DNA of 64,000 bases from Azospirillum thiophilum (GCF_001305595.1 NZ_CP012401.1:1499001-1563000), one strand, 5' to 3'. Numbered from the stretch's first letter, positions 26,634 to 36,039 are shown. Program-made: numbers and translations. The notes: generated by a model not told the origin, from the letters alone.

Positions 26634-27497
26634 ATGAACGTTGCGAACATTGCCCGGCGCCTCGTCGCCGGAGAGCTTCACTATGCGCTGGGCCGCTTCG
26701 AATCGGTCCGGCGCGGCTACAGCGCCTTGCGCCGGCTGTCCCCCCGCTCGCGTCAGCGGGCACCGGCCGGGCCGCCGGTGTCGCTTCCCCCGCTGCCGGT
26801 CAGCCTGTTCCCCGACCGGACGGTGGACGGCGCCCTGGCCGACCTGCGGCGCGACTCGATCGCCATGGGCTTCGACCTGCCCCGGGCGATGGTGGAGGAA
26901 CTGGTGGAGTTCGCCACCCATTCCCCCCTGCAGCGGCGCCTGCGCGGCGAGAGGATGTTCTACCGCCACGACGTCCGCGACGGCAGGCTGGAGGACGGCT
27001 CGCCCGCGGTGATGGGCATCGTCCCCGACCCGCTGGACTGTCCGGCGGTGCGCCGGGTCTGCCGCGATCCGCTGCTGATGGACTGCGCCGGGGCCTTCCT
27101 CGGCTTCCGCCCGACCAAGATCATCCCGCGCCTGTTCTGGAGCTTCGTCACCGACGCCACCGACGACGAGCGGCGGCAGCTGGGCCAGACCATCGACTGG
27201 CATTACGACGTCCATGACTTCCACTTCTGCTCGGCGCAGTTCTACCTGACCGACGTCGGCCCCGGCGCCGGGGAGCATGCGCTGGTCCGCGGCAGCCATC
27301 ACGGCAAGTCGCTGCGCATGCTGCTGGGGTCCGCCAACGCCCGCGACGAGGAACTGTTCTCCCGCTTCGCCCGCGACCGCATCCTGGTGGTCGAGGGGCC
27401 GGCCGGCACCGGCTTCATCGAGGATACCTCCTGCTACCACCGCGCGATGCCGCCGACCAGCCGCGACCGGCTGATGCTGCAGCTCTGGCTCAGCTGA
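26634..27497 (+). CDS. Phytanoyl-CoA dioxygenase-like Fe(II)/2-oxoglutarate oxygenase
   Basis: A 287-residue protein with the double-stranded beta-helix iron site. His190 and Asp192 form the HxD pair in DWHYDVHDF, and the distal His269 lies in DTSCYHRAMPP. An Arg shortly after could bind 2-oxoglutarate. GAGEHALVRGSHHGKSL lies between the ligands. The first 60 residues are basic and proline-rich with no signal peptide. The substrate is unknown; related enzymes hydroxylate lipids, amino acids or natural products. The upstream gap of 212 bases holds only the possible bcp terminator. The anmK gene follows 44 bases later on the same strand. Confidence 0.75.
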   Translation: MNVANIARRLVAGELHYALGRFESVRRGYSALRRLSPRSRQRAPAGPPVSLPPLPVSLFPDRTVDGALADLRRDSIAMGFDLPRAMVEELVEFATHSPLQRRLRGERMFYRHDVRDGRLEDGSPAVMGIVPDPLDCPAVRRVCRDPLLMDCAGAFLGFRPTKIIPRLFWSFVTDATDDERRQLGQTIDWHYDVHDFHFCSAQFYLTDVGPGAGEHALVRGSHHGKSLRMLLGSANARDEELFSRFARDRILVVEGPAGTGFIEDTSCYHRAMPPTSRDRLMLQLWLS

Positions 27498-27541
27498 GCT
27501 AGACTATGCCGCAGCGCCACCACGCGTTGCGGAGCGAGAGC

Positions 27542-28684
27542 ATGGATATCAGGGAGGGCCTGCGCACCGTCGTCGGCCTGATGAGCGGCACCTCGATGGA
27601 CGGCATCGATGCCGCACTTCTGCGGACCGACGGGCGGGACCGGGTGGAGGCGTTGGCCTTCCTGACCATCCCCTATGACGACGGCTTCCGCGCGGCCTTG
27701 CGCGGTTGCCTCGGCGGGATCGGGCCGGTCGAGGCGGTTGAGCGGGCCCTGACCGACGCCCATGCCGACGCGGTGGGCCGCCTGCTGCATCAGGCCGGGG
27801 CGGCGGCGCGCGACATCGACCTGATCGGCTTTCACGGCCACACCATCCTCCACGATCCTGACAACCCGGACCCGGGCCGGCGCCGCACCTGGCAGATCGG
27901 CGACGGCGCCCGGTTGGCGGCGGCGACCGGCATTGCCGTGGTCGACGACTTCCGCAGCGCCGACGTCGCCGCCGGCGGGCAGGGGGCGCCGCTGGTCCCG
28001 CTGTTCCACCGCGCGCTTGCCCACGGGCTGCCGCGTCCTCTGGCCGTCCTCAACATCGGCGGCGTCGCCAATGTCAGCTGGATCGGCCCGGAGCCGGCGG
28101 AGGGGGAAGAGGCGGAGGGAAGAGGGGAGGCCGGGGTGGTGGCCTGCGACACCGGGCCGGGCAATGCGCCGATCGACGATTGGGTGTTGCGCCACGGGCT
28201 CGGCCGCTTCGACGCCGACGGGGCGCTGGCGGCGGCCGGACGGGTCGACGGCCCGGCGCTGGCTGCCTTGATGGCCCATCCCTATTTCGACCGCCCGGCA
28301 CCGAAGTCGCTCGACCGCGACGCCTTCGATCCGGCACCGGTGGCCGGCCTGTCCGCCGCCGACGGCGCCGCGACCCTGACCGCCTTCACCGCCTCGTCGG
28401 TCGCCCGAGTCGTCCCGCATCTGCCGGCCCCGCCGGTGCGCTGGCTGGTCTGCGGCGGCGGGCGGCGCAACTCCACCTTGATGCGGATGCTTGCCGACCG
28501 TCTGGGCGTGCCGGTCGATCCGGCCGACCTCGTCGGCTGGGACGGTGACGCGCTGGAGGCGCAGGCCTTCGGCTATCTCGCGGTGCGCAGCCGGCTGGGG
28601 CTGCCGCTGAGCCTGCCGGCCACCACCGGCGTGCCGGCGCCGACCTGCGGGGGCGCTTTCCATGTGCCGGGACCGAACATTTAG
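27542..28684 (+). CDS. anmK: Anhydro-N-acetylmuramic acid kinase
   Basis: Phosphorylates and opens 1,6-anhydro-MurNAc in recycling of peptidoglycan fragments. The N-terminal GLMSGTSMDGIDAALL motif is diagnostic. GFHGHTILHDP, NIGGVANVSWI, DTGPGNAPIDDW and WLVCGGGRRNSTLM follow in the family order. The 380-residue length is normal. A short acidic insertion (about residues 184-197) interrupts one loop. The ATG at 27542 is preferred over one at 27506 since the motif then sits near the N-terminus as usual. It converges on aat, with only eight bases between the stops. Confidence 0.94.
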   Translation: MDIREGLRTVVGLMSGTSMDGIDAALLRTDGRDRVEALAFLTIPYDDGFRAALRGCLGGIGPVEAVERALTDAHADAVGRLLHQAGAAARDIDLIGFHGHTILHDPDNPDPGRRRTWQIGDGARLAAATGIAVVDDFRSADVAAGGQGAPLVPLFHRALAHGLPRPLAVLNIGGVANVSWIGPEPAEGEEAEGRGEAGVVACDTGPGNAPIDDWVLRHGLGRFDADGALAAAGRVDGPALAALMAHPYFDRPAPKSLDRDAFDPAPVAGLSAADGAATLTAFTASSVARVVPHLPAPPVRWLVCGGGRRNSTLMRMLADRLGVPVDPADLVGWDGDALEAQAFGYLAVRSRLGLPLSLPATTGVPAPTCGGAFHVPGPNI

Positions 28685-28692
28685 CGTTCGGT

Positions 28693-29337
28693 TCAGCCGG
28701 TCGCCGCCTCCAGCAGTTCCGCCAGCGCCGCTTCCTGGTCGACGCAGCGGAAGTCCGTCTTGCGCTCCATCGCCGCGGCCAGCCGGCGCCGGTAGTCGGT
28801 GCGCGGAATCTCGATGGCGCCGAAGCGGCAGAGATGCTCGGTCACGAACTGGGTGTCGAGCAGGGCGAAGCCGGCGGCGCGCAGGCGGGCGACCAGATGG
28901 ACCAGCGCCACCTTGCTGGCGCCGGTCTCGCGGCTGAACATGCTCTCGCCGAAATAGGCGCCGCCGATCGACACGCCATAGAGCCCGCCGACCAGCCGGC
29001 CGTCGCGCCAGCACTCGACGCTGTGGGCGAAACCGGCGTCGAACAGCTCGGCATAGAGGCGGACGATGTCGTGGTTGATCCAGGTCTTCGGCCGCTCTTC
29101 CGTCGCCTCGGCGCAGCCTTCGATGACGTCGCGGAAGGCGCTGTCGAAGCGCAGCTCGAACGGACCGCGGCGCAGGGCCTTGCGCAGGCTGCGCGGGACG
29201 TGGAAGTCGTCCAGCGGCAGGATGCCGCGGCGTTCCGGGTCGAACCAGTGGAGTTCCCGCGATTCGGCACTCTCGGCCATCGGGAAGATACCGGCGGCGT
29301 AGGCGCGCAGCAGCATCGGGGCGGACAGGGTGAACAT
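28693..29337 (-). CDS. aat: Leucyl/phenylalanyl-tRNA--protein transferase
   Basis: Adds leucine or phenylalanine to proteins with N-terminal Arg or Lys, marking them for ClpAP degradation (N-degron pathway). The 214-residue product shows [11 protein letters not shown] near residue 12, [12 protein letters not shown], and the [19 protein letters not shown] core near residue 118, followed by [28 protein letters not shown] comes after. Size and motif order are those of Aat. The first start is ATG at 29337. The gene is divergent from the RNase T2 gene. Confidence 0.95.
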   Translation of the reverse strand: MFTLSAPMLLRAYAAGIFPMAESAESRELHWFDPERRGILPLDDFHVPRSLRKALRRGPFELRFDSAFRDVIEGCAEATEERPKTWINHDIVRLYAELFDAGFAHSVECWRDGRLVGGLYGVSIGGAYFGESMFSRETGASKVALVHLVARLRAAGFALLDTQFVTEHLCRFGAIEIPRTDYRRRLAAAMERKTDFRCVDQEAALAELLEAATG

Positions 29338-29486
29338 GCCGATCACTATACCCGGTGGTGGAACGCCCGGCGACAGGCAGGCCTGGCCGAATGCCCGGCC
29401 GAATGATAGTGGCGTCGAGACCCCGCGACAGCAACCACCTTCCATGGTATGCAACGCTGGGAAGCATATCGTCAGGAGATATCGTG

Positions 29487-30233
29487 ATGTGTCGTGTCGT
29501 TTCCGTCCTCCTATCCGTCCTGGTTGCCGGACTTTTCGCTGCGAGCCCCTCCTGGGCGCAGAGGCGGGCGGAGCCGGGCGTCTTCGACTACTACATCCTG
29601 TCGCTGTCCTGGTCGCCGACCTACTGCGCCCGCGACCGGAACGGTCCCGATCCCGACCAGTGCGGCGAGAGGAAGTACGGCTTCGTCGTCCATGGCCTGT
29701 GGCCGCAATACAATGACGGCAGCTATCCGGCCACCTGCTCGCGCGACCGCAACGTGCCGAAGGCGGTGGTGGACCAGACCATGGCGGTGATGCCCAGCGT
29801 CGGGCTGATGATGCATGAATGGCGCAAGCACGGGACCTGCTCCGGCCTGAACGCCACCGACTATTTCGCCGCCCTGCGCGCGGCCGCTGCCAAGGTCGCG
29901 ATCCCGGAATCACTGAAGACCCCCGGCCCGACCGTGCCGGCGACGCAGGTGGAACGGCTGTTCCTGGAGTCGAACCCAGGCCTGACGGCGGAAGGGGTGG
30001 CGGTCGTCTGCTCCCGCCGCGACCTGGCGGAGGTGCGGGTGTGCCTGAACAAGGATCTGGGCTTCATGGCCTGCGGCCAGAAGGTGGTCGACCGTTGCCG
30101 CGACCGCGATGCCGCCCTGTCGGCGGAGGTGGCGCCGTCGCAGCCCGCCCGCCGCGACGCGCCGGCTCCGGCCGCTCCGGTGCTTCCGCCGGCTCCCGCG
30201 TCCGCTCCCGCTCCTGCCGTCCCGGTTCGCTGA
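29487..30233 (+). CDS. Secreted RNase T2-family ribonuclease
   Basis: A periplasmic or secreted endoribonuclease that cuts RNA through a 2',3'-cyclic intermediate. The product is 248 residues with a signal peptide (about 1-24, ending SWAQ). Both active-site boxes are complete: FVVHGLWPQ with His69, and [10 protein letters not shown] with His110, Glu111, Lys114 and His115. Several cysteines suit disulfide formation. The last 30 residues are a Pro/Ala-rich tail with no clear role. The ATG at 29487 has AGGAG eight bases upstream; GTG at 29484 is an alternative. It converges on nnrD with six bases between. Confidence 0.92.
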   Translation: MCRVVSVLLSVLVAGLFAASPSWAQRRAEPGVFDYYILSLSWSPTYCARDRNGPDPDQCGERKYGFVVHGLWPQYNDGSYPATCSRDRNVPKAVVDQTMAVMPSVGLMMHEWRKHGTCSGLNATDYFAALRAAAAKVAIPESLKTPGPTVPATQVERLFLESNPGLTAEGVAVVCSRRDLAEVRVCLNKDLGFMACGQKVVDRCRDRDAALSAEVAPSQPARRDAPAPAAPVLPPAPASAPAPAVPVR

Positions 30234-30239
30234 GGCGGG

Positions 30240-31160
30240 TCAGCCCGTTCCGCTCTCCGCCAGGGCGGCCATCGCCGCCGGAATCTCGGCCAGCAGTTCG
30301 CGGGCGAGGAAGCCGAGCGGCCCGATCCGGCGGCTGAGGCGGTTGCCGGCCTCGCCATGCAGATAGACGCCCCAGATGGCGGCCTGCTCCGGACCAGCGC
30401 CGCGGGCCAGCAGTCCGGTGACGATCCCGGCCAGCGTGTCGCCGGAGCCGGAGGTGGCGAGCCCGACCGTGCCGCCGCGATAGGCCCAGGCCCGGCCGTC
30501 GGGCGAGACGATGCGGGTGCAGCCTCCCTTGAGCGCCACCACCGCCTTCAGCCGGGCCGCCGCCCGCCTTGCGCAGCCCAGCGGGTCGGCATCGACCTCG
30601 CTCCGCGCGCAGCCGAGCAGACCGGCCATCTCCCCGGCATGCGGGGTGACGACCAGACGGCCCTCGTGCCGGTGCAGCGGGGCGGGATCCCGCGCCAGCC
30701 CGGCCAGTGCGGCGGCATCCAGCACGAAGCGCGGGCCTCCCTCCTCCGCCGGGCCGAGCCGGGCCAGCAGGTCGGCGACCAGGGTCGCCGTCGCCGCTTC
30801 CTCCACCATGCCGGGACCGATCAGCACGGTGTCGCAGCGGGAGGCGCGGTCGGCCAGCATCACCGCCGACGAGGCGGCGATGCCGCCGTCCGGCGTTTCC
30901 GGCAGCCCGACGACCAGAGCCTCCGGCAAGGCGAGCCCCAGATGCGGGGCGATGCCTGCCACGGTGGCGATCTGCAGCTTGCCGGCGCCCGCCCTGAGTG
31001 CGCCGAGCCCGGCCAGCAGAGCGCCGCCCGGCACGCCGACGCTGCCGGCCACCACCAGCACCCGGCCGCGGCTTTCCTTGTCGCCGTCGCCGTCCGGCTG
31101 GGGCAGGGGCATCCCGCGCAGCAGGCCGGGCGTGACGGCGGTCTCCTCCGGTGCGTCCAA
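30240..31160 (-). CDS. nnrD: ADP/ATP-dependent NAD(P)H-hydrate dehydratase
   Basis: Repairs hydrated NADH and NADPH. The 306-residue product is the YjeF C-terminal ribokinase-like domain alone, without the NnrE epimerase half it is often fused to. Motifs include RVLVVAGSVGVPGGALLAG near residue 33, LIGPGMVE, VVTPHAGEMAGLLG and the catalytic TSGSGDTLAGIVTGLLA near residue 250. The start is a TTG at 31160 with an AGGAG ribosome site five to ten bases upstream; an open frame extends further but overlaps the neighbouring gene. It lies 25 bases after the histidine-phosphatase gene and is probably co-transcribed. Confidence 0.87.
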   Translation of the reverse strand: MDAPEETAVTPGLLRGMPLPQPDGDGDKESRGRVLVVAGSVGVPGGALLAGLGALRAGAGKLQIATVAGIAPHLGLALPEALVVGLPETPDGGIAASSAVMLADRASRCDTVLIGPGMVEEAATATLVADLLARLGPAEEGGPRFVLDAAALAGLARDPAPLHRHEGRLVVTPHAGEMAGLLGCARSEVDADPLGCARRAAARLKAVVALKGGCTRIVSPDGRAWAYRGGTVGLATSGSGDTLAGIVTGLLARGAGPEQAAIWGVYLHGEAGNRLSRRIGPLGFLARELLAEIPAAMAALAESGTG

Positions 31161-31185
31161 ACGATGTCTCCTCAGCGTGTGACTT

Positions 31186-31950
31186 TCAGCGTGCGGCGAT
31201 GGCGGCGTCCGGCTCGGCGGTGACCGCGGCCCCGGCTTCCTCCAGCGGGGCGACGACATTGTAGCGGTGCAGCAGCAGCCCGCCGCGCGCCCCGGCTCCG
31301 GGATCGAACCGGTATTCGGTGACCGAGCAGTTGGCGACGTCGCCCGCGGCGTCGATGGCCAGGATCCCGTCCTCCGTCAGGTTCTCCAGCAGATAACGCA
31401 GGCACAGCACCACCACCTGATGCCCGACGATCAGCACCCGCCGGCCGCCATGGTGCAGGCTGACGGTGTCGAGCGCGCTGCGCAGCCGCAGGATCACGTC
31501 GCACCAGCTCTCGCCCCCCGGCGGGCGGTGGTAGAACTTGCCGAGCAGCCGGCGGAACTCGGCCTGGTCGGGGAATTCGGCCTCGATGCCGTGGCGGGTC
31601 AGCCGGTCGAGCACGCCGAATTCCTTCTCGCGCAGCCGCTCGTCGATGACGAAATCGGCCGGGGCGACCGGCAGGCCGCCCGTCCGGTGCAGCCGCTCGG
31701 CCGTGCTCATCGCCCGCCGGTAGGGGGAGGTGAGGACCACGTCCGGCCGCTCCTCCTCCGGCATGGCGGCGAACCAGCGGCCGAGCGCGTCGGACTGCCG
31801 CTCGCCGAGCGGGCTGAGCGGCACGTCGACGTCGCGTTCGGCGATGTCGATCCGGGGCAGTCCGGCCGTTTGCGCGGCGTCGCGGGCGACGTTTCCGGCG
31901 CTTTCGCCATGGCGGACGATCCACAGTCGGTCGGGCCAGCGCTGCTGCAT
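31186..31950 (-). CDS. Histidine phosphatase (phosphoglycerate-mutase-like)
   Basis: A 254-residue branch-1 histidine phosphatase. The catalytic motif is IVRHGESAGN with His14. LTSPYRRAMSTAERL near residue 74 and the second His in LIVGHQVVVLC near residue 180 complete the site. The substrate cannot be told; family members act on phosphosugars, nucleotides or B12 intermediates, or are mutases. It carries a long segment of about 60 residues between the phosphate-binding core and the second His, and an Ala-rich C-terminus. It is divergent from the Old Yellow Enzyme gene and upstream of nnrD. Confidence 0.85.
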   Translation of the reverse strand: MQQRWPDRLWIVRHGESAGNVARDAAQTAGLPRIDIAERDVDVPLSPLGERQSDALGRWFAAMPEEERPDVVLTSPYRRAMSTAERLHRTGGLPVAPADFVIDERLREKEFGVLDRLTRHGIEAEFPDQAEFRRLLGKFYHRPPGGESWCDVILRLRSALDTVSLHHGGRRVLIVGHQVVVLCLRYLLENLTEDGILAIDAAGDVANCSVTEYRFDPGAGARGGLLLHRYNVVAPLEEAGAAVTAEPDAAIAAR

Positions 31951-32146
31951 CGGCGATTCCCTAGGTTGGATGAGCGAATCTGTCGGGAATAACCGACGGG
32001 CGGACGGAAAGGTCCCGGCAGGGCGGAAGTCGCGGTATGGCAGCCATGCTGCCCGTTTGCGCACTGCGGCATGCGGGCGCCTTGCCGGTTGCCGGCGCCG
32101 CGCCACACTCTTGTTCCAGCTTCCAACCATCAGAATGGATCGGACA

Positions 32147-33253
32147 ATGACCGAGAGCCAGGACGCGGCCCCCCTGTTCCAGCCGGTAGGCATCGGCCGC
32201 TACAGCCTGCCGAACCGCATCGCCATGGCGCCGCTGACGCGCAGCCGCACCGACAACGTCACTGGCGTTCCGACCGCGATGAATGCCGAGTATTACGCCC
32301 AGCGCGCCGGCGCCGGCCTGATCATCGCCGAGGCGACCCAGATCTCCCCGCAGGGCAAGGGCTATGCCTATACCCCCGGCATCCACAGTGCCGAGCAGGT
32401 GGCGGGCTGGAAGCTGGTCACCGACGCGGTCCACGCCAAGGGCGGGCATATCTGCCTGCAGCTCTGGCATGTCGGACGCATCTCCCACCCCGACCTGCAG
32501 CCGGGCGGCGCACTGCCGGTGGCGCCGTCGGCGGTGAAACCGAACGTCAAGGCCTTCACGCCGGACGGCTTCAAGGACATCCCGGCCCCGCGCGCGCTCG
32601 ACCTGTCCGAACTGCCGGGCATCGTCGAGGATTACCGCAAGGCCACCCGCAACGCGCTGGCCGCTGGATTCAATCTGGTGGAGGTGCATGCCGCCAACGG
32701 CTATCTGATCGACCAGTTCCTGCGCGACGGCACCAACACGCGCACCGACGCCTATGGCGGATCGGTCGAGAACCGCGCCCGCTTCCTGTTCGAGGTGCTG
32801 GACGCCGTGGTGGCGGAGGCCGGGGCCGACCGCGTCGGCATCCGCCTGTCGCCGCTCAGCCCGTCCAACGACGCGCAGGAAAGCGACCCGGCCGGCACCT
32901 TCGGCCCGGTGATCCGGCGGCTGAACGATTACGGCCTCGCCTACCTGCACATGATCGAGGGGGTGACGCGCGGCCCGCATCCCGGGTTCGGCGGCCTGCT
33001 GGCCGACCTTCGCGGGCTCTATAGCGGGCGCTACATGGCCAACAACGTTTATACCCGCGCCATGGCGATCGAGGCGGTCGCCGGCGGCCATGCCGACATG
33101 GTGGCGTTCGGCCGTCCCTTCATCGCCAATCCCGATCTGGTGGAGCGGCTGCGCATCGACGCTCCGCTGGCGGAGCCCGACCAGGCGACCTTCTATGGCG
33201 GCGATTCCCACGGTTATACGGACTATCCGGTGTTGTATCCGGCGGCTGGTTGA
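32147..33253 (+). CDS. Old Yellow Enzyme-family ene-reductase (NemA-like)
   Basis: An FMN-containing NAD(P)H-dependent reductase of activated alkenes and nitro compounds. The 368-residue TIM barrel opens with LFQPVGIGRYSLPNRIAM and MAPLTRSRTD. It carries HVGRISHP near residue 102 and VHAANGYLIDQFLRDGTN near residue 180, with the substrate-binding His and Asn of the family (HAAN). GGSVENRARF is present, and a late ADMVAFGRPFIANPDL binds flavin phosphate. An ATG twelve bases earlier (32135) is an alternative start. It stands alone and is followed by a UUCG-capped hairpin terminator. A role in detoxifying electrophiles is inferred from the family. Confidence 0.93.
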   Translation: MTESQDAAPLFQPVGIGRYSLPNRIAMAPLTRSRTDNVTGVPTAMNAEYYAQRAGAGLIIAEATQISPQGKGYAYTPGIHSAEQVAGWKLVTDAVHAKGGHICLQLWHVGRISHPDLQPGGALPVAPSAVKPNVKAFTPDGFKDIPAPRALDLSELPGIVEDYRKATRNALAAGFNLVEVHAANGYLIDQFLRDGTNTRTDAYGGSVENRARFLFEVLDAVVAEAGADRVGIRLSPLSPSNDAQESDPAGTFGPVIRRLNDYGLAYLHMIEGVTRGPHPGFGGLLADLRGLYSGRYMANNVYTRAMAIEAVAGGHADMVAFGRPFIANPDLVERLRIDAPLAEPDQATFYGGDSHGYTDYPVLYPAAG

Positions 33254-33335
33254 CCGGCAGGCTCGCGGTGTGCGTGCAAAACTCTCCCGAGTCGCATCGC
33301 GGAGGGGCGGGCGGGTGCCGGGCGGTGGCGGGTGG

Positions 33336-33360
33336 ACGGCACTTCGGTGCCGTTTCCTTT
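33336..33360 (+). terminator. Rho-independent-like terminator after the Old Yellow Enzyme gene
   Basis: Perfect seven-base stem ACGGCAC/GTGCCGT closed by a TTCG tetraloop, followed by the T-rich TTTCCTTT. Confidence 0.7.
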
Positions 33361-33495
33361 CCACCGGGGCGCCAAGCGTGAGCCAGGGATGGGGCAATTA
33401 GCGGCGATTTGGTCATCTTGCCTTTGGAAGGCTTGACCTGGGACCGGAACCCTGTGACAAAAGACTTTCGGCACACTCTATGAGCTTGAAGACAC

Positions 33496-34059
33496 ATGTT
33501 CGACCGCCCGCCCCGCCAGGGCTTCCGCGCTCCCGAGATCACCAAGTCCAATGTCACCGCCACCGTGAAGTGGTTCAACCCCACCAAGGGGTTCGGCTTC
33601 GTGTCGCCTGAGGACGGTTCGCCCGATGCCTTCCTGCACGTCTCTGCGGTTCAGGCCGCCGGCTATGACGCGCTGGACGAAGGCACCACCATCACCTGTG
33701 ACCTGGCCCGTGGGCCGAAGGGTCCGCAGGTCGCCTCCATCCACACGGTCGATGCGTCGACCGCTCAGCGTTCGGCCCGTCCGCGGACCGGCGGCTTCGA
33801 CCGTGGCGGTTTCGACCGCGGCGGCTACGATGCCGGCGGCAGCGCCGGCGGCGAAGAAGTCGACGGCACCGTGAAGTGGTTCAATGCCGACAAGGGCTTT
33901 GGCTTCATCACGCCCAGCACCGGTGGCAAGGACGTCTTCGTCCACGTCAACGTGCTGCGCCGTTCGGGCATGCAGACCCTTCAGGAAGGCGATCAGGTGC
34001 GCGTCACCGTTCGTCAGGGCCAGAAGGGTCCGGAAGCGGGCAAGGTCGAGTACCTCTAA
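33496..34059 (+). CDS. Double cold-shock-domain protein
   Basis: A 187-residue single-strand RNA/DNA-binding protein with two cold-shock domains. Domain 1 (about residues 19-84) has TVKWFNPTKGFGFVSPE and DAFLHVS; domain 2 (about 121-187) has TVKWFNADKGFGFITPS and DVFVHVN. Both keep the RNP1 (KGFGF) and RNP2 (FLHV, FVHV) aromatic patches. The linker is a Gly/Arg/Asp repeat (GGFDRGGFDRGGYD). Two-domain CSPs of this size are common in alphaproteobacteria and act as RNA chaperones. The gene has a 242-base upstream gap, partly the previous terminator, leaving room for a long 5' leader as in other csp genes. Confidence 0.92.
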   Translation: MFDRPPRQGFRAPEITKSNVTATVKWFNPTKGFGFVSPEDGSPDAFLHVSAVQAAGYDALDEGTTITCDLARGPKGPQVASIHTVDASTAQRSARPRTGGFDRGGFDRGGYDAGGSAGGEEVDGTVKWFNADKGFGFITPSTGGKDVFVHVNVLRRSGMQTLQEGDQVRVTVRQGQKGPEAGKVEYL

Positions 34060-34502
34060 GGTCCGGGACTCCCGGGCCTCGGTCGGTCGGCGCATGTTCG
34101 ATTGAACCTGCGCCCCGCCGGCTGGCTCCGCTGGCTTACATATGGTCTGGGGCCTGATGCCGTTTGGTGTTGGGCTTCCCGGTGAAAATCCGGATCTCTA
34201 TCGCACGGTGCTTCCTTTACTGGGGGCGCCGTGCGTTCTTGTCTTTTGCGGTCCTGGCTCGTGAGTGATCCGGCCGTGCCCTGGTTCGGCCCGGCTGCAG
34301 GTTGCGTGTGTCTTCCGCTCCCTAATTTCCTATCCTATGCCCAGCGTCCATGCGCCGCCCCTTTCGGGGCGGCCGGCGTTTCTCCCGTACTTTCCGCAGC
34401 ACCGGCAGGGCAGCGCCGCCGCCATGCTGCCGTCAGCCGTGGTACCGTCGGCGATGGCGCTGCCGGCGATGGCGCCTCAACGGTCGGGGAAGCGAAGCCG
34501 TC
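34060..34502. other. Intergenic region between the cold-shock gene and the Crp/Fnr regulator
   Basis: About 440 bases with no supported gene. It begins with a GC-rich dyad (34060-34078, CCGGGA-C-TCCCGG) right after the cold-shock stop. A second hairpin with a T-rich tail follows at 34202-34247. The rest presumably carries the promoter of the regulator. Confidence 0.5.
34202..34247 (+). terminator. Possible terminator downstream of the cold-shock gene
   Basis: Seven-base arms CGCACGG and CCGTGCG with a 20-base loop, followed by TTCTTGTCTTTT. The T-rich tail supports termination; the large loop argues for caution. Confidence 0.4.
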
Positions 34503-35210
34503 ATGACGATCAACCACAGCAACCTGTCGGCGGAGGATGCGGCCGCACTGCGCGCCATCCCGCTGTTCGCCAAGCTGTCCGACCGGGCGGTCGCCCTGTT
34601 GGGCGGGGTGGCGATCGTACGGCCGGTGACGCGCGGCACCACCCTGTTCCTCCAGGATGAGCCGGCCGACCGCTTCTTCGTGCTGCTCGACGGCTGGGTG
34701 AAGTTGTTCCGCCTGACCCGCGACGGGGCGGAGGCGGTGGTCCATGTCATCGGCCCGGCGGAGAGCTTTGCCGAGGCCGCGATGTTCGCCGACGGAAAAT
34801 TCCCGGTCTGCGCGGAAGCGGTGACCGACGGCCGGATCATGACCCTGACCGCCGACGGCTTCGCCCGCTGCCTGCGCGAGGATGATCGCATCGCCTTCGG
34901 CATGTTGGGATCGCTGTCGGTCCGCCTGCGCCATCTGGTGACGCAGATCGAACAGCTCCAGGTTCAGCCGGCGCCGCAGCGGGTCGCCGCCTTCCTGCTG
35001 CGCGTCTGCCCGCCGGGCGACGGGCCGGCGCAGTTCCAGCTTCCCTTCGACAAGGCGCTGATCGCGCGCCGCCTGGGCATGCAGCCGGAAACCCTGTCGC
35101 GTGCGCTTGCCAAGCTGCGCCCGTCGGGGGTGGAAACGCAGGGGCTGAGCGTGAGCGTGGCCGACCGTGCCGCCCTGCGTGTCCTGGCCGAGGCGGGGGA
35201 AGACGAGTGA
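34503..35210 (+). CDS. Crp/Fnr-family transcriptional regulator
   Basis: A 235-residue regulator with an N-terminal cyclic-nucleotide-binding-like barrel (about residues 20-135, RGTTLFLQDEPADRFFVLLDG). A dimer helix and a C-terminal winged helix follow. The recognition region reads LIARRLGMQPETLSRAL, the Glu-x-x-Ser-Arg pattern of Crp/Fnr proteins that read TTGAT/TGTGA-type half-sites. It lacks the N-terminal cysteine cluster of oxygen-sensing Fnr. The sensing domain has GPAESFAEAAMF in place of the cAMP-binding phosphate cassette, so a cofactor such as haem, or nitric oxide sensing as in DNR/NnrR, is possible but not shown. No clear target is adjacent. Confidence 0.88.
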   Translation: MTINHSNLSAEDAAALRAIPLFAKLSDRAVALLGGVAIVRPVTRGTTLFLQDEPADRFFVLLDGWVKLFRLTRDGAEAVVHVIGPAESFAEAAMFADGKFPVCAEAVTDGRIMTLTADGFARCLREDDRIAFGMLGSLSVRLRHLVTQIEQLQVQPAPQRVAAFLLRVCPPGDGPAQFQLPFDKALIARRLGMQPETLSRALAKLRPSGVETQGLSVSVADRAALRVLAEAGEDE

Positions 35211-35338
35211 CCGCCAACCGTTGGGCCGGCGCCTGTAACAGCGTCGGCGAGGCAGTCAGACCGGATTGACGGCGCCGTCCCTCCGTGCGAGTTTGCACCC
35301 CTCCCAGTACCGGGTTTGTTCAGGATTTCGAGGCAGTG

Positions 35339-36007
35339 ATGGGCGACAGCAAGACGGTGGCGGCGGCATCGGATCCGGTGCGGGATCTGGTGGCTTTCGC
35401 CGGCGACCGGCGCTTCGCCACGGTGATGGCGGACCCGCCCTGGCGCTTCGTCAACCGCACCGGCAAGATGGCGCCGGAGCATCGCCGCCTCTCCCGTTAT
35501 GGCACCATGACGGTGGAGGATATCTGCGCCCTGCCGGTCGCCGACATCGTCGCTCCCACGGCCCATCTCTATCTGTGGGTTCCCAATGCCCTGCTGCCGG
35601 AAGGGCTGCAGGTCATGCGCAGCTGGGGGTTCGAGTACAAGACCAACCTGATCTGGCACAAGGTGCGCAAGGATGGCGGGTCGGACGGGCGCGGCGTCGG
35701 CTTCTACTTCCGCAACGTCACCGAACTGATCCTGTTCGGCGTGCGCGGCAAGAAGGCACGCACGCTTCCCCCCGGGCGCACCCAGGTCAACCTGATCGAG
35801 AGCCGCAAGCGCGAGCACAGCCGCAAGCCCGACGAACAGTATGAACTGATCGAAGCCTGCAGCCCTGGCCCCTTCCTGGAGATGTTCGCCCGCGGCGCCC
35901 GTCCCAATTGGTCGGTCTGGGGCAACCAGGCCGACGACAGCTACGAGCCGACCTGGAAGACCTACGCCTTCAACTCCGCCACCGACCGCGAGGCGACGGC
36001 GGAGTGA
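35339..36007 (+). CDS. MT-A70-family adenine methyltransferase, orphan
   Basis: A 222-residue SAM-dependent N6-adenine methyltransferase of the MT-A70 type. The catalytic motif DPPW lies at residues 32-35 in VMADPPWRF. APTAHLYLWVPNALLPEGL and NLIWHKVRKDG follow, then TELILFGVRGK. The C-terminal SPGPFLEMFARGARPNWSVWGNQ resembles the SAM-binding region of this circularly permuted family. There is no restriction endonuclease or specificity gene beside it. It is not CcrM, which has a different fold order. It could methylate chromosomal DNA, phage-like DNA or RNA; which one cannot be told. Confidence 0.86.
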   Translation: MGDSKTVAAASDPVRDLVAFAGDRRFATVMADPPWRFVNRTGKMAPEHRRLSRYGTMTVEDICALPVADIVAPTAHLYLWVPNALLPEGLQVMRSWGFEYKTNLIWHKVRKDGGSDGRGVGFYFRNVTELILFGVRGKKARTLPPGRTQVNLIESRKREHSRKPDEQYELIEACSPGPFLEMFARGARPNWSVWGNQADDSYEPTWKTYAFNSATDREATAE

Positions 36008-36039
36008 TCGGGCGGGAGTGAGATCGGCCGGTGGGGAGC

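Noticed and set aside
35339..36007. Cell-cycle methylase CcrM
   Set aside because: The motif order and DPPW context are those of MT-A70 enzymes. CcrM is larger and has a different arrangement.
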